The notes beneath the pieces were generated by a model, which saw only the letters and a program-made list of their open reading frames with translations, was not told the origin of the DNA and searched no databases. This document shows, piece after piece, positions 43,314 through 52,547 of a DNA stretch of 64,000 nucleotides (positions within the stretch are counted from its first letter, which is position 1; every line of letters begins with the position of its first letter). Made by a program: the position numbers and the translations under genes. Source of the DNA: Sinomicrobium soli (GTDB lineage: Bacteria; Bacteroidota; Bacteroidia; Flavobacteriales; Flavobacteriaceae); contig NZ_QLNV01000004.1 in assembly GCF_003285545.1 (NCBI RefSeq), positions 124,001 through 188,000 on the forward strand, written 5' to 3'.

Positions 43314-44693
43314 ATGATGAAAAAGAAAGGAATATTGTTTTTGGCGGGCTTGATAGGGATCTCGGGTACCGCATTTTCGCAGGCCCAGAACCCGGAATGT
43401 ATGACAAATCTTTCCGTGTTCGGAGAGCATGCCAAGGTGAAGAACTACGATGCGGCTTATGAACCCTGGAAGATGGTGTTCGACAATTGCCCGGAACTTC
43501 ACCCGGCAACCTATGTATACGGGGAGCGTATCCTCAAAGATAAGATAGGGAAGTCTGAAGGAGCGGAACAGGAGGAACTCGTAAATACGCTGATGTCGAT
43601 GTATGACAAGGAACTGGAATATTTCCCGAAGCGCTACAGCAAGGCCAATGTGCTGGCCAAGAAGGCATTGCTGATGTACGACCAGAAGACGGCAGAAGGT
43701 TCGGAGATCTTTGCCGTTCTGGACGATGCCTTTCAGAACGACCGGGCCAACTTCAGCAATCCCAAGGCACTCTATCTCTATTTTTCACTGATGGTGGATG
43801 AATACGATGCCGGGAATAAGGACCTTCAACAGGTTTTTGATACCTATGATGCGGTAAACGAGCGAATTGATGAAGAGATGGCAGACCTCTCCAAGGTGCT
43901 GGACGAATATGTAGCCAAGGAAGAGGCGGGAGAAACCCTGGATGCCAAGAGTAAACAGAGTTTCAGTAATGCTAAGATCAATACCGAATCTTACGGTAAG
44001 ATCAGCAGTAGTATAGATGCCAAACTCGGAGATCTTGCAGACTGTGAAAACCTTATTCCGCTGCTGGAGAAAAATTTTGAAGCTAAAAAGAACGACGCCC
44101 AGTGGTTGAGGCGTTCGGCAGGGCGTATGGACGGTAAAGACTGTTCCGACGATCCTATGTTTATAAAACTCGTAGAGGCCCTTCACCAGGTAGAGCCGTC
44201 ATCCAGGTCGGCGTATTACCTCGGGGTACTGAACGACAAGAAAGGGAATTCGGCAGAAGCCCTGAAATACTATAACGAATCGGTAAGCCTGGAAACGGAT
44301 ACCTATAAAAAAGCCAATACGCTGTTTAAGATCGGGGTTAAATACAAAAATGCCGGTCAGAAAACCACGGCTTATAAATACTTTAAGCAGGTACTTGATG
44401 TACAGCCTTCCAACGGTAAGGCCTACCTGCAGATCGCGGCCCTGTATGCCGGTAGCGCAAACGAATGTGGTGCTACTCCTTTTGAAAAAAGGGCGGTATA
44501 CTGGAAAGCTGCCCAGATGGCCCGTAAGGCCGGACAGGTAGATCCTTCGGTAAAATCCCATGCTGCCCAGACTGCAGCGAGCTACGAAGGAAGGGCTCCC
44601 GGCAAACAGGATATATTCAGCAGCGGGATGGCCGGAAAGACCATTCAGTTTAATTGCTGGATCGGAGGGAGCATTACGGTGCCGAACATTTGA
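43314..44693 (+). CDS. Secreted tetratricopeptide-repeat protein
   Basis: 459 residues. A signal peptide (MMKKKGILFLAGLIGISGTAFS) is followed by helical repeats, with clear TPR-like pairs at about 300-410 (SAYYLGVLNDKKGNSAEALK, NTLFKIGVKYKNAGQKTTAY). It probably acts as a periplasmic scaffold in envelope assembly. It sits between an outer-membrane barrel and lptC. The stop codon is 5 nt before the lptC start. No specific partner can be named. Confidence 0.85.
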   Translation: MMKKKGILFLAGLIGISGTAFSQAQNPECMTNLSVFGEHAKVKNYDAAYEPWKMVFDNCPELHPATYVYGERILKDKIGKSEGAEQEELVNTLMSMYDKELEYFPKRYSKANVLAKKALLMYDQKTAEGSEIFAVLDDAFQNDRANFSNPKALYLYFSLMVDEYDAGNKDLQQVFDTYDAVNERIDEEMADLSKVLDEYVAKEEAGETLDAKSKQSFSNAKINTESYGKISSSIDAKLGDLADCENLIPLLEKNFEAKKNDAQWLRRSAGRMDGKDCSDDPMFIKLVEALHQVEPSSRSAYYLGVLNDKKGNSAEALKYYNESVSLETDTYKKANTLFKIGVKYKNAGQKTTAYKYFKQVLDVQPSNGKAYLQIAALYAGSANECGATPFEKRAVYWKAAQMARKAGQVDPSVKSHAAQTAASYEGRAPGKQDIFSSGMAGKTIQFNCWIGGSITVPNI

Positions 44694-44698
44694 TAAGG

Positions 44699-45334
44699 AT
44701 GTGTAACAGGCATAAACATATTTTCAGAGACATTGTCACAGTACTTGCTGTGGCAATGTTTTTTTCATGCGGTTCCAACTTTGAGGATGTGCGTAAACTG
44801 AATGTGCAGGAGCGTTTTCCGGTAGGGATTGCAGAAGATTATCGCCTGATATACACCGATTCTGCCAAAATCAAGGTCGCCCTAACCAGTCCCATCAGCA
44901 AGGATTTTTCTAACCAGGAGTTTCCCTTCCAGGAATTTCCGGAAGGGCTGCAGGTGGAGTTCTACGACGACGAAAAGAATAAAAGTACGGTAACCGCCGA
45001 TTACGGTATTATTTACCAGGCTACCAAGATGGCCGACCTGCAGGGCAATGTGGTGGTGCATACCCACGACGGCAAGAAACTGGAAACCCCGCAGTTGTAC
45101 TGGGACCAGTTGAACAAATGGGTGTTTACGAGTGAGCGATTCACCTATACCAACCCGGAAGACGGTACGCTGATGAATGGTACCGGGATCGAGTTCAGTC
45201 AGGATTTTGAAGAAGGACAGCGCTATATAAAGGCATATCACGTCGATGGTTACCGCGATGTGAATATGGAAGAGGAAGAAAACGGCTCCGGGGCACAACA
45301 AGCAGACAGCATACGGGAGCAGTCCGGGACATGA
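44699..45334 (+). CDS. lptC: LPS export periplasmic protein LptC, lipoprotein type
   Basis: 211 residues from the ATG at 44699; an in-frame TTG 15 codons earlier overlaps the TPR gene and is less likely. A hydrophobic start with lipobox FFSC (about residue 22) predicts a lipidated product. The rest is a beta-jellyroll LptC domain (LQVEFYDDEKNKSTVTADYG, LQGNVVVHTHDGKKLETPQL). It passes lipopolysaccharide from LptBFG to LptA across the periplasm. The acidic C-terminal tail is variable. It follows the TPR gene by 5 nt. Confidence 0.88.
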   Translation: MCNRHKHIFRDIVTVLAVAMFFSCGSNFEDVRKLNVQERFPVGIAEDYRLIYTDSAKIKVALTSPISKDFSNQEFPFQEFPEGLQVEFYDDEKNKSTVTADYGIIYQATKMADLQGNVVVHTHDGKKLETPQLYWDQLNKWVFTSERFTYTNPEDGTLMNGTGIEFSQDFEEGQRYIKAYHVDGYRDVNMEEEENGSGAQQADSIREQSGT

Positions 45335-45367
45335 TCACCGGAAAACCGGCATAACAACTACTTTGTG

Positions 45368-45375
45368 TATATTTG
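45368..45375 (+). promoter_or_regulatory. -7 element before the small membrane protein gene
   Basis: TATATTTG matches TAnnTTTG exactly, 64 nt before the ATG; a matching -33 box is not seen. Confidence 0.4.
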
Positions 45376-45438
45376 CACAGGACCGTGTATGTTTTATACA
45401 CCACCCGGATATCTCCGGGAAGAATTTGAAAATAAAAT

Positions 45439-45636
45439 ATGAAGTATCTCAGGTTTACAGAAATCATATATCCCGTAGTGGCGGTAATTTCGCTTATCGA
45501 GGCCATAAGAAGCTGGAGTGTTGACCGGAACAGGGCATATCTGCTTCTTTTTTTTGCCGCAGTTTCCGTGGGGATGTTCTTTTTAAGAAGGTATTACCGG
45601 AGGAAATTTGATCAGCGTCGCAATGGCGGACGTTAA
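45439..45636 (+). CDS. Small conserved membrane protein, unknown function
   Basis: 65 residues with two short hydrophobic segments (about 8-22, EIIYPVVAVISLIEA, and 34-50, AYLLLFFAAVSVGMFFL) and a strongly basic tail RRYYRRKFDQRRN. It looks like a tiny inner-membrane protein kept between lptC and the CorC-type gene. It has no known domain. It starts about 100 nt after lptC, behind a TATATTTG element, and ends 30 nt before the next gene. Confidence 0.7.
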   Translation: MKYLRFTEIIYPVVAVISLIEAIRSWSVDRNRAYLLLFFAAVSVGMFFLRRYYRRKFDQRRNGGR

Positions 45637-45666
45637 ACACCGGCTCATCCGGGTATTTTTACCTTT

Positions 45667-46944
45667 ATGGATTATTCCGTTATCATCATTATAGTATCCT
45701 TGCTGCTCTCGGCTTTTTTTTCGGGGATGGAAATAGCATATGTGTCCTCAAACAAGATACATATAGAGATCGAGAAAAAGCAGGAAGGCTGGCTGGCGGC
45801 TGTTCTTACCCGGCTTACGGCAAAACCTTCCAAGTTTATCGCTACCATGCTCGTAGGCAACAATATCGCGTTGGTGATATACGGGTTTTATATGGGCGAA
45901 CGCATTGTAGGGTACCTCTACCCGGATTACCTCGGGGTGGAAGAACTGCCGTTGCGTATTATTTTTGTACAGACACTTATATCTACCCTGGTTATTCTGA
46001 TCACGGGAGAATTTCTGCCTAAAGTGCTTTTCCAGGTATTTGCCAACAGGCTGCTCAAGTTCTTCGCTTTGCCGGCTTACGGGTTTTACCTTCTTTTCTC
46101 GTTTATTTCGGAACTGGTGATACGGTTTTCGGACTTTGTACTCCGGGTAATTTTCAAGACCAGCGGAGATGAAGTGAACCTGAGTTTCAGTAAGGTGGAG
46201 CTCGGCGATTATATTTCGGAACAGATGGAAACGGTAGAGGATGAGGACGAAATGGATTCCGAGATACAGATATTTCAGAATGCGCTGGAATTCTCTGAAG
46301 TAAAGGCCAGGGAGGTCATGGTGCCCCGTACCGAGATCGTAGCCGTTGAGCTGCATGAAGCCCCGAAGAACCTTATCCGTATATTTACCGAAACGGGATA
46401 TTCCAAACTGCTGATATACAAGGGTACTGTTGATAATATAATAGGCTATGTGCACTCTTTTGAACTGTTTAAAAAGCCCGGGAGCATCAAGGGGATCATG
46501 CTGCCTGTAGAATATGTGCCCGAAACCATGCTTATTAATGATATCCTGGGAATACTTACCAAAAAGAGAAAGAGTATGGCGGTGGTCCTGGACGAGTACG
46601 GGGGGACCTCGGGGATACTTACGGTAGAAGATATTGTGGAGGAACTGTTCGGGGAAATCGAGGATGAGCACGATTCTACCGATCTGCACGAAGAACAGCT
46701 GGGGGAGGGCGAATTTAAGTTCTCTGCCCGGTTTGAGGTAGATTATCTCAATGAGGAATACAGGCTGGACCTGCCAGAAAGTGAGAATTACGAGACCCTG
46801 GGGGGGCTTATTGTCAATCATATCGGGGAAATACCGGAGAAGGGCGAGGAAGTGGTCATTAAGCAATACCGTTTTACCATACTGGAAGTGAGCAGTACCA
46901 AAATAGACCTGGTACATCTGCATGTGCTGGATCACGATGAGTAG
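45667..46944 (+). CDS. CNNM/CorC-family membrane protein (hemolysin-like)
   Basis: 425 residues. An N-terminal CNNM domain with four hydrophobic segments covers about 1-185. A CBS pair follows at about 200-330 (REVMVPRTEIVAVEL, SMAVVLDEYGGTSGILTVED). A CorC/HlyC C-terminal domain lies at about 345-420. The gliding protein GldE belongs to this family, but nothing here fixes that role. Members are linked to Mg2+ or Co2+ efflux. It lies between an LptC-type and a PpiD-type gene. Confidence 0.93.
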   Translation: MDYSVIIIIVSLLLSAFFSGMEIAYVSSNKIHIEIEKKQEGWLAAVLTRLTAKPSKFIATMLVGNNIALVIYGFYMGERIVGYLYPDYLGVEELPLRIIFVQTLISTLVILITGEFLPKVLFQVFANRLLKFFALPAYGFYLLFSFISELVIRFSDFVLRVIFKTSGDEVNLSFSKVELGDYISEQMETVEDEDEMDSEIQIFQNALEFSEVKAREVMVPRTEIVAVELHEAPKNLIRIFTETGYSKLLIYKGTVDNIIGYVHSFELFKKPGSIKGIMLPVEYVPETMLINDILGILTKKRKSMAVVLDEYGGTSGILTVEDIVEELFGEIEDEHDSTDLHEEQLGEGEFKFSARFEVDYLNEEYRLDLPESENYETLGGLIVNHIGEIPEKGEEVVIKQYRFTILEVSSTKIDLVHLHVLDHDE

Positions 46945-47001
46945 CGGGAAATTACCCTTTTTGACGGTCTTGTGGTATTCCGCAATGGGGGAATTTGTGA
47001 T

Positions 47002-47020
47002 AAGGCAAGCAGCTTGCCTT
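47002..47020. other. 19-nt palindrome between the CNNM gene and ppiD
   Basis: AAGGCAAGC A GCTTGCCTT is perfectly self-complementary. It may be a hairpin that ends the CNNM transcript (no T-run follows) or an operator for the next gene. Confidence 0.45.
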
Positions 47021-47098
47021 CATAAAAAAGGGATACGGTTTTAATTATTGTAAAAAAATGGTATTTTCGCAAACTCAATTTTATAACTTTAACGACAA

Positions 47099-49210
47099 AT
47101 GGCAGTTCTTGAAAAAATAAGAAAGCGTTCACTGATCCTGATCCTGGTTATCGGTCTTGCCTTATTTTCTTTTGTTATTTCAGACCTTTTCAGGAATGGA
47201 GGAGGAATGAATAACTTTACGTCTTCAATAGGTGAGGTCAACGGGACAGCGCTGTCCCGGGCCGAATTTGCGGATGAAGTGGAGTATTTTTCCCGTCAGT
47301 ACGGGGAAAGGGCCTCTACTGTACAGGTAGTGAACCAGGTGTGGGAAAGGCAGGTGCAGGGTACTCTGCTGGATGAACAATGCGAAGCTCTGGGGATCAA
47401 TATCGAGAAAGATCAGATTATCAATGTGGTTAAGGCCAATCCGGCTTTTGCCCAGGACTCTACCTTTTTAAATGATGCGGGCCTCTTTGATGAAGATAAG
47501 TTTGTCGAGTTTATCGCCGATCTCAGGCTGAATAACCCTGCGGCTTATGAACAGTGGAAACTGCAGGAAGATGCCCTGATCAAATCTGCCAGGGAACAGA
47601 CCTATTTCAACCTTATAAGAGCAGGTGTCGGGGCTACCCTGAAAGAAGGGGAGCTGGCCTATAAACTTGAAAACGACAAAGTGGATATCAGGTATGTAAA
47701 AGTGCCGTATAATACCATTCCGGATAGCCTGGTCAGTGTCTCAGACAGTGAAATACAAAAATATATCGACCAGCACAAGGAGGAATACAAGGATGAAGCA
47801 TCACGCGATATTCAGTATGTTTATTTTGAGGAAAAACCCTCTGATGAAGATGAGAAGGAAATAAAAGACGGCATTACAGCCTTGCTGAACGGCAGGGTCG
47901 AATACAATAGTGCAACAGATACCAACGACACCCTTCCCGGGTTTTCCGCGGTGGAGAACGTGGCAGATTTTGTCAATGCCAATTCCGACATTCCTTTCGA
48001 TACGACCTATGTAGCCAAGAGTGCGCTGCCGGCTTCCCTGGCCGATACGCTTTTTAACCTCGGAGTAGGCCAGGTATACGGGCCGTATAAAGATGGTGAC
48101 CATTATAAATTGTCCAGAATGCTCGGTAAAAAAGCGGGAGGAAGTGTAAAAGCGAGCCATGTCCTGATCGCTTATGAAGGGGCAATGCGGGCTAATCCGC
48201 AGGTGAGCAGGACCAGGGAAGAAGCAGAAGCGAAGGCGAAGGAGATACTGGGCGAAGCCCGGAAAAGCGGAACGGATTTTGCACAACTCGCCAGGGAGAA
48301 CTCGGATGGTCCTACGGCATCAAGGGGAGGAGATCTCGGGTATTTTACCGAAGGATCGATGGTCCCGCCCTTTAACGACTTTGTCTTTGCCAATGAAGCA
48401 GGAAAGATAGGAATGGTGGAAACCGATTTCGGATTTCATGTCATCAAGATAGAAGATAAGCAGGATGTGGTTCAGATTGCTACCATAGCAAGAAAGGTGG
48501 AGCCCTCCCAGAATACGGTCAATAACCTGTTTACCGAAGCTACAAGGTTTGAAATGGAAGCTACGGACGGAAATTTTACCGACGTGGCAAAGGAAATGAA
48601 ATTTCAGGTACGTCCGGTGAATAACCTTAAGGCCATGGACGAACTCTTACCGGGAATAGGGAGACAGCGGTCGGTAGTGCAATGGGCCTTTAACAATGAC
48701 ACCGGAGCCGGGGACATCAAGCGTTTTGATGTGGCATCGGGATATATCGTGGCACAGCTTACCAACAAGCGTAAAGCCGGTGTCGCCAAGGCCAAGGACG
48801 TAGCCGCACTGGTGAGGCCGATACTCCGTAAACAGAAGAAAGCACAGAAAATCAAGGAGGACAGCAACACTTCTTCTCTCGACGATTTTGCCAGCTCCAA
48901 CAGTGTAAACGTAGCTACGGCTACCGGGCTCAATATGAAAACCCCCACCATATCCGGTGCGGGACGTGAACCCAAGGTGGTAGGTGCGGCATTTGCCCTT
49001 GATGAAGGAGCTACTTCAGGAGTGATAGAAGGAAGAGACGGTGCGTATATGGTAACCGTGACCAAAAAGACTGAAGCTGCTGCACAGGAAAATTATGCTA
49101 CGTATACCAATACCTTGAAAACTACAAACAGGAATACCGTAAACGGCCGGGTGCTTTCCGCCCTGGAAGAGGCTGCGGAGATCAAGGATAACAGGGCTCT
49201 CTTCTATTGA
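47099..49210 (+). CDS. PpiD/SurA-like periplasmic peptidyl-prolyl isomerase
   Basis: 703 residues. A single N-terminal helix (about 11-30, LILILVIGLALFSFVISDLF) anchors it in the inner membrane. A SurA_N-like helical domain (about 40-170) is followed by a PpiC/parvulin rotamase domain at about 349-455 (ASHVLIAYEG, FAQLARENSDGPTASRGGDL, FGFHVIKIED). It helps fold outer-membrane proteins leaving the Sec translocon. It follows the CNNM gene after 154 nt that contain a palindrome at 47002-47020. Fitting for an envelope-biogenesis cluster. Confidence 0.94.
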   Translation: MAVLEKIRKRSLILILVIGLALFSFVISDLFRNGGGMNNFTSSIGEVNGTALSRAEFADEVEYFSRQYGERASTVQVVNQVWERQVQGTLLDEQCEALGINIEKDQIINVVKANPAFAQDSTFLNDAGLFDEDKFVEFIADLRLNNPAAYEQWKLQEDALIKSAREQTYFNLIRAGVGATLKEGELAYKLENDKVDIRYVKVPYNTIPDSLVSVSDSEIQKYIDQHKEEYKDEASRDIQYVYFEEKPSDEDEKEIKDGITALLNGRVEYNSATDTNDTLPGFSAVENVADFVNANSDIPFDTTYVAKSALPASLADTLFNLGVGQVYGPYKDGDHYKLSRMLGKKAGGSVKASHVLIAYEGAMRANPQVSRTREEAEAKAKEILGEARKSGTDFAQLARENSDGPTASRGGDLGYFTEGSMVPPFNDFVFANEAGKIGMVETDFGFHVIKIEDKQDVVQIATIARKVEPSQNTVNNLFTEATRFEMEATDGNFTDVAKEMKFQVRPVNNLKAMDELLPGIGRQRSVVQWAFNNDTGAGDIKRFDVASGYIVAQLTNKRKAGVAKAKDVAALVRPILRKQKKAQKIKEDSNTSSLDDFASSNSVNVATATGLNMKTPTISGAGREPKVVGAAFALDEGATSGVIEGRDGAYMVTVTKKTEAAAQENYATYTNTLKTTNRNTVNGRVLSALEEAAEIKDNRALFY

Positions 49211-49250
49211 TAAAGGATAGAAAGGAGGGTTTTAGGTTGCAGGTTTAGTT

Positions 49251-49710
49251 GATGACAATGCCTGTCATTCAGAACGCAGCGCAGCGGAGTGAAGAATCTC
49301 CGCTCCAGCCCAAAGGAACTTCAACAGCATAACGGAGAGCCCGGAGATTCCTCCCCGACCGAAAAGGCCGGGACAGGCTCTATCGTCGGAATGACAATAT
49401 CCCTGTCATTCAGACCGTAGGGAAGAATCTCCGCCCCGGCATAAAGGAGCTTCAACAGCACAACGGCAAAAAAGAGATTTAACTGCGTTGAGCCCTTCGG
49501 GGTTCTCCTTTCCCGATGCTCGGGACAGGCTGTCGGGATGACAAAGCCATTACAAACATAGGATGACAATGCCTGTCATTCAGAGCGGAGCGCAGCGGAG
49601 GGAACCCGCCTGTCCGGCCGGCAGGGAATCTCCAACCCAGACCAAAGAACCTTCAACAGCATAACGGAGAGCCCGGAGATTCCTCCCCTGCGGTCGGAAT
49701 GACAATACGA
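49251..49710. repeat. Three tandem copies of an about 150-nt palindromic intergenic repeat
   Basis: Each copy starts with TGTCATTCAGA and ends with the inverted form CGGAATGACA or CGGGATGACA: about 49255-49400, 49404-49545 and 49570-49705. Inside, GAATCTCC and GGAGATTCC are inverted, and CTTCAACAGCATAACGGAGA is shared by copies 1 and 3. No coding frame is credible here. The remaining sequence up to 49883 holds a GAACTAAGAACTAACAACTA repeat and an AT-rich stretch, with no clear promoter. Confidence 0.8.
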
Positions 49711-49883
49711 ACTAAGAACTAACAACTAAAAAGCATTTAAAGGTTAATTTCTTTTGTTCATACCATTTATTTTTATAGTTTAGTGTAATCGATTGCATTT
49801 AAATACCCTGACTTGCCCGGGGGTATTGTGGAATGCAGTCCGGTAGAGAAAGATGATATGTATAACCACCTAAACCGGGAATT

Positions 49884-51362
49884 GTGAAAAATAATGAAAT
49901 GTACTTCTCCGGGGCTTTTATAGCTGCATTGCTGATACTGGCCCTGGTCTTTCAATCGTGTAAGGACGCCGGGGAAAAGAAGGAGCGATCGGAAACCGTG
50001 GCCGTTACAGGTCCGGCCGATAAAATTATTGAGGGGATTGTGGTTCCGGTCTTTCCGGACAGGATCTTCCCTGTTACCGACTACGGAGCTGTAGGTGACG
50101 GGAACACACTGAATACGGAAGCCTTTCAAAAGGCAATTTCAGCATGCCACGATGCGGGGGGCGGGCAGGTAGTGGTTCCGGAGGGCCGGTTTCTCACCGG
50201 GCCGATCCACCTGAAAAGCAATGTAAACCTACATACCGAAGATGGTGCTGTGGTATTGTTCAGTACCGATAAGGAGGATTATCTCCCGGTAGTGCACACC
50301 TCCTATGAGGGAGTGGAACTGATGAATTATTCGCCCCTGATCTACGCGTATCAGCAGAAAAACATAGCGGTTACCGGTAAAGGGGTTTTTGACGGACAGG
50401 CCGGTAAAGACAATTGGTGGCCGTGGTGCGGAAGTGAGCGGTACGGGTATGAGGACGGAGCGCCTCACCAGAGAAATGAGCAGAACCTGCCCAGGTTGCG
50501 AAGAATGAATCAAGAAGGTACTCCCGTAGAAGAGCGGGTGTTCGGAAGAGGGCATCATCTGAGGCCTACCTTCTTTGAGCCCTTTGATTGTGAAAATGTG
50601 CTGGTACAGGGGGTCACGTTTACCAATGCCCCGTTCTGGGTCATGCATCCTATCAAATCTGACCACGTTACGGTAGACGGGGTTACGGTGAGTAGTCACG
50701 GGCCCAATAATGACGGTTGTGATCCGGAATATGCCCGGAATGTACATATCAAAAATTGTGTTTTCGATACGGGTGACGATTGTATTGCCATAAAATCGGG
50801 AAGAAATGAAGACGGGAGGAGAGTCAATATCCCCAGTGAAAATATAGTAGTCGAAAATTGTAAGATGAAAGACGGCCACGGCGGAGTGGTCATGGGCAGC
50901 GAAATATCGGCCGGGGTGAGAAATGTATATGTCAGGAATTGTGTGATGGACAGCCCGAACCTGGACAGGGCCATCAGGATAAAGACCAATACGCTCCGGG
51001 GTGGGTTTGTGGAAAATGTCTATGTGGATAATATTGAGGTGGGACAGGTTAAGGAAGCAACGCTGAAAATCAATACCCATTATGCCATTTACGAAGATCA
51101 GGAAGGAGACCATATCCCGGAAATCAGGAATATCAACCTCAGAAATGTCACGGTAAGGAACAGCGGAAAATACGGCGTGCTTATCAGGGGGCGCAAGGAA
51201 GCCCGGGTGGAAAAGATCACACTTGAGAACGTGACCATAGACACGGCCGGAAGTGTCATGCTGGTGGAAGATTCCGAGCCGGTCAGGTTTATTAATACCT
51301 CGATCAACGGGGAAAGTATGGATGCCGGACCGGACCCGGTTCGGGGTGAAGATGGAAAATAA
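49884..51362 (+). CDS. Glycoside hydrolase family 28 (polygalacturonase), lipoprotein
   Basis: 492 residues. The lipoprotein signal has lipobox VFQSC near residue 26. The beta-helix domain carries the GH28 catalytic set: NNDGCDPE (about 275-282), DTGDDCIAIKSG (about 294-305), DGHGG with the His (about 332-336) and RIKTN (about 364-368). It should hydrolyse pectin-type galacturonans or related uronides at the cell surface. The pectin esterase gene overlaps its end or follows within 28 nt, making a two-gene pectin unit. No SusC/SusD pair is visible next to it. Confidence 0.94.
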   Translation: MKNNEMYFSGAFIAALLILALVFQSCKDAGEKKERSETVAVTGPADKIIEGIVVPVFPDRIFPVTDYGAVGDGNTLNTEAFQKAISACHDAGGGQVVVPEGRFLTGPIHLKSNVNLHTEDGAVVLFSTDKEDYLPVVHTSYEGVELMNYSPLIYAYQQKNIAVTGKGVFDGQAGKDNWWPWCGSERYGYEDGAPHQRNEQNLPRLRRMNQEGTPVEERVFGRGHHLRPTFFEPFDCENVLVQGVTFTNAPFWVMHPIKSDHVTVDGVTVSSHGPNNDGCDPEYARNVHIKNCVFDTGDDCIAIKSGRNEDGRRVNIPSENIVVENCKMKDGHGGVVMGSEISAGVRNVYVRNCVMDSPNLDRAIRIKTNTLRGGFVENVYVDNIEVGQVKEATLKINTHYAIYEDQEGDHIPEIRNINLRNVTVRNSGKYGVLIRGRKEARVEKITLENVTIDTAGSVMLVEDSEPVRFINTSINGESMDAGPDPVRGEDGK

Positions 51363-51390
51363 TGGTATCACGGGGTACAATGAGGGTGCC

Positions 51391-52401
51391 ATGCCGGTAA
51401 AGCGAAAGTTGCTGTATGTCATTGTGATTCTCGGGGGGATGCTGACCTCCGCAGCACAATCGGTTATAGAGCCGTACCGTCAGATTACGGTATCGAAGGA
51501 AAAAGGCGCGGCATTCCAAACGATTCAGGAAGCGGTAAATGCCACCCGTGATTTAGGCCCGGGATATGTGCTGATTCATATCAGGAATGGGGTGTACCGC
51601 GAAAAGGTCAGCATACCCGGCTGGAAAACTAAGGTCATACTCCGGGGAGAGAGCAGGGAGGGGACTGTTATCGTGAATAGTGATTTTTCAGGGAAAAAGG
51701 ATAGCATAACGGGACAGGAACGAACTACTTTTAACTCCTATACCCTGCTGGTGGAAGGAAATGATTTTACGGCGGAAAATCTCACCGTAAAAAATGCTTC
51801 CTGCGGAGAGGGACAAGCAGTAGCACTTCATGTGGAAGGTGACAGGGCGGTATTCAGGAACTGCAGGATACTGGGCTGCCAGGACACGGTATATGCCGCT
51901 GCGGAAGGCAGCCGGCAGTACTACGAAAACTGTTATGTGGAAGGAACGACAGATTTTATTTTCGGGGAGGCTACGGCAGTGTTCAGCAAATGTACGATCA
52001 AAAGCCTCCGGAATTCCTATATAACGGCCGCCGCAACCCCCGAAGGCAAGGATTTCGGCTTTGTATTTCTCCATTGCCGGCTGGTAGCGGCGGAAGGAGT
52101 TTCCGGAGTGTTTCTCGGCAGGCCGTGGAGGCCCTATGCAAAAACGGTTTTTATCAGCTGTAACCTCGGAGGCCATATCGTACCCGAAGGCTGGGATCCG
52201 TGGAAAGGCGACCGGATGTTCCCCGAAAAAGAGAAAACCGCCTTTTATGCGGAGTATGATAATACAGGCCCCGGGGCAGATACGGGGAAACGCGTTCCCT
52301 GGGCAAAACAGCTGACCCGTAAGCAATACCGGTCATATACCCTTCGCCACATCCTTATGGGAAAAGAAAAAGAGAATCCGTGGTATAAGAGATCACTGTA
52401 A
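51391..52401 (+). CDS. Pectinesterase, carbohydrate esterase family 8
   Basis: 336 residues from the ATG at 51391, chosen because it gives a clean signal peptide (MPVKRKLLYVIVILGGMLTS); an ATG at 51352 would overlap the GH28 gene by 11 nt. The parallel beta-helix motifs of CE8 are present: GQAVALHV, CQDTVYA (catalytic Asp near 164), GTTDFIFG (nucleophile Asp near 188) and LGRPWRPYA (Arg near 244). It removes methyl esters from pectin so that the GH28 enzyme can cut the backbone. Same operon as the GH28 gene. Confidence 0.94.
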   Translation: MPVKRKLLYVIVILGGMLTSAAQSVIEPYRQITVSKEKGAAFQTIQEAVNATRDLGPGYVLIHIRNGVYREKVSIPGWKTKVILRGESREGTVIVNSDFSGKKDSITGQERTTFNSYTLLVEGNDFTAENLTVKNASCGEGQAVALHVEGDRAVFRNCRILGCQDTVYAAAEGSRQYYENCYVEGTTDFIFGEATAVFSKCTIKSLRNSYITAAATPEGKDFGFVFLHCRLVAAEGVSGVFLGRPWRPYAKTVFISCNLGGHIVPEGWDPWKGDRMFPEKEKTAFYAEYDNTGPGADTGKRVPWAKQLTRKQYRSYTLRHILMGKEKENPWYKRSL

Positions 52402-52473
52402 CTCCGGGGAAGCAACTTCTTTTGCCGGGAACATCGAAAATTTTATCACGATAAACTGTCTTTTTAGTCGTGT

Positions 52474-52517
52474 AACTATTTTTATAGTTGTATAACTAAA
52501 AAAATAGTTTATATTTG
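52474..52517 (+). promoter_or_regulatory. BlaI-type promoter with two tandem palindromic operators
   Basis: TTG (52488-52490), exactly 19 nt, then TATATTTG (52510-52517). Operator 1 is AACTATTTTTATAGTT (52474-52489), covering the -33 box. Operator 2 is AACTAAAAAAATAGTT (52494-52509), filling the spacer. The centres are 20 bp apart, about two helical turns, on the same face. Confidence 0.8.
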
Positions 52518-52547
52518 TAGTGGAAAAGAACACATAACCCTGTTATT

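Noticed and set aside
45748-46935. 395-codon minus-strand frame opposite the CNNM/CorC gene
   Set aside because: A shadow of a gene with complete CNNM, CBS and CorC domains; no independent evidence.
49251-49710. Possible insertion sequence
   Set aside because: No transposase frame exists in the three copies; the ends are palindromic but the elements are only about 150 nt, so they are listed as repeats.
50229-51422. 397-codon minus-strand frame opposite the GH28 gene
   Set aside because: The plus strand carries all GH28 catalytic motifs; the minus frame has no recognisable feature.
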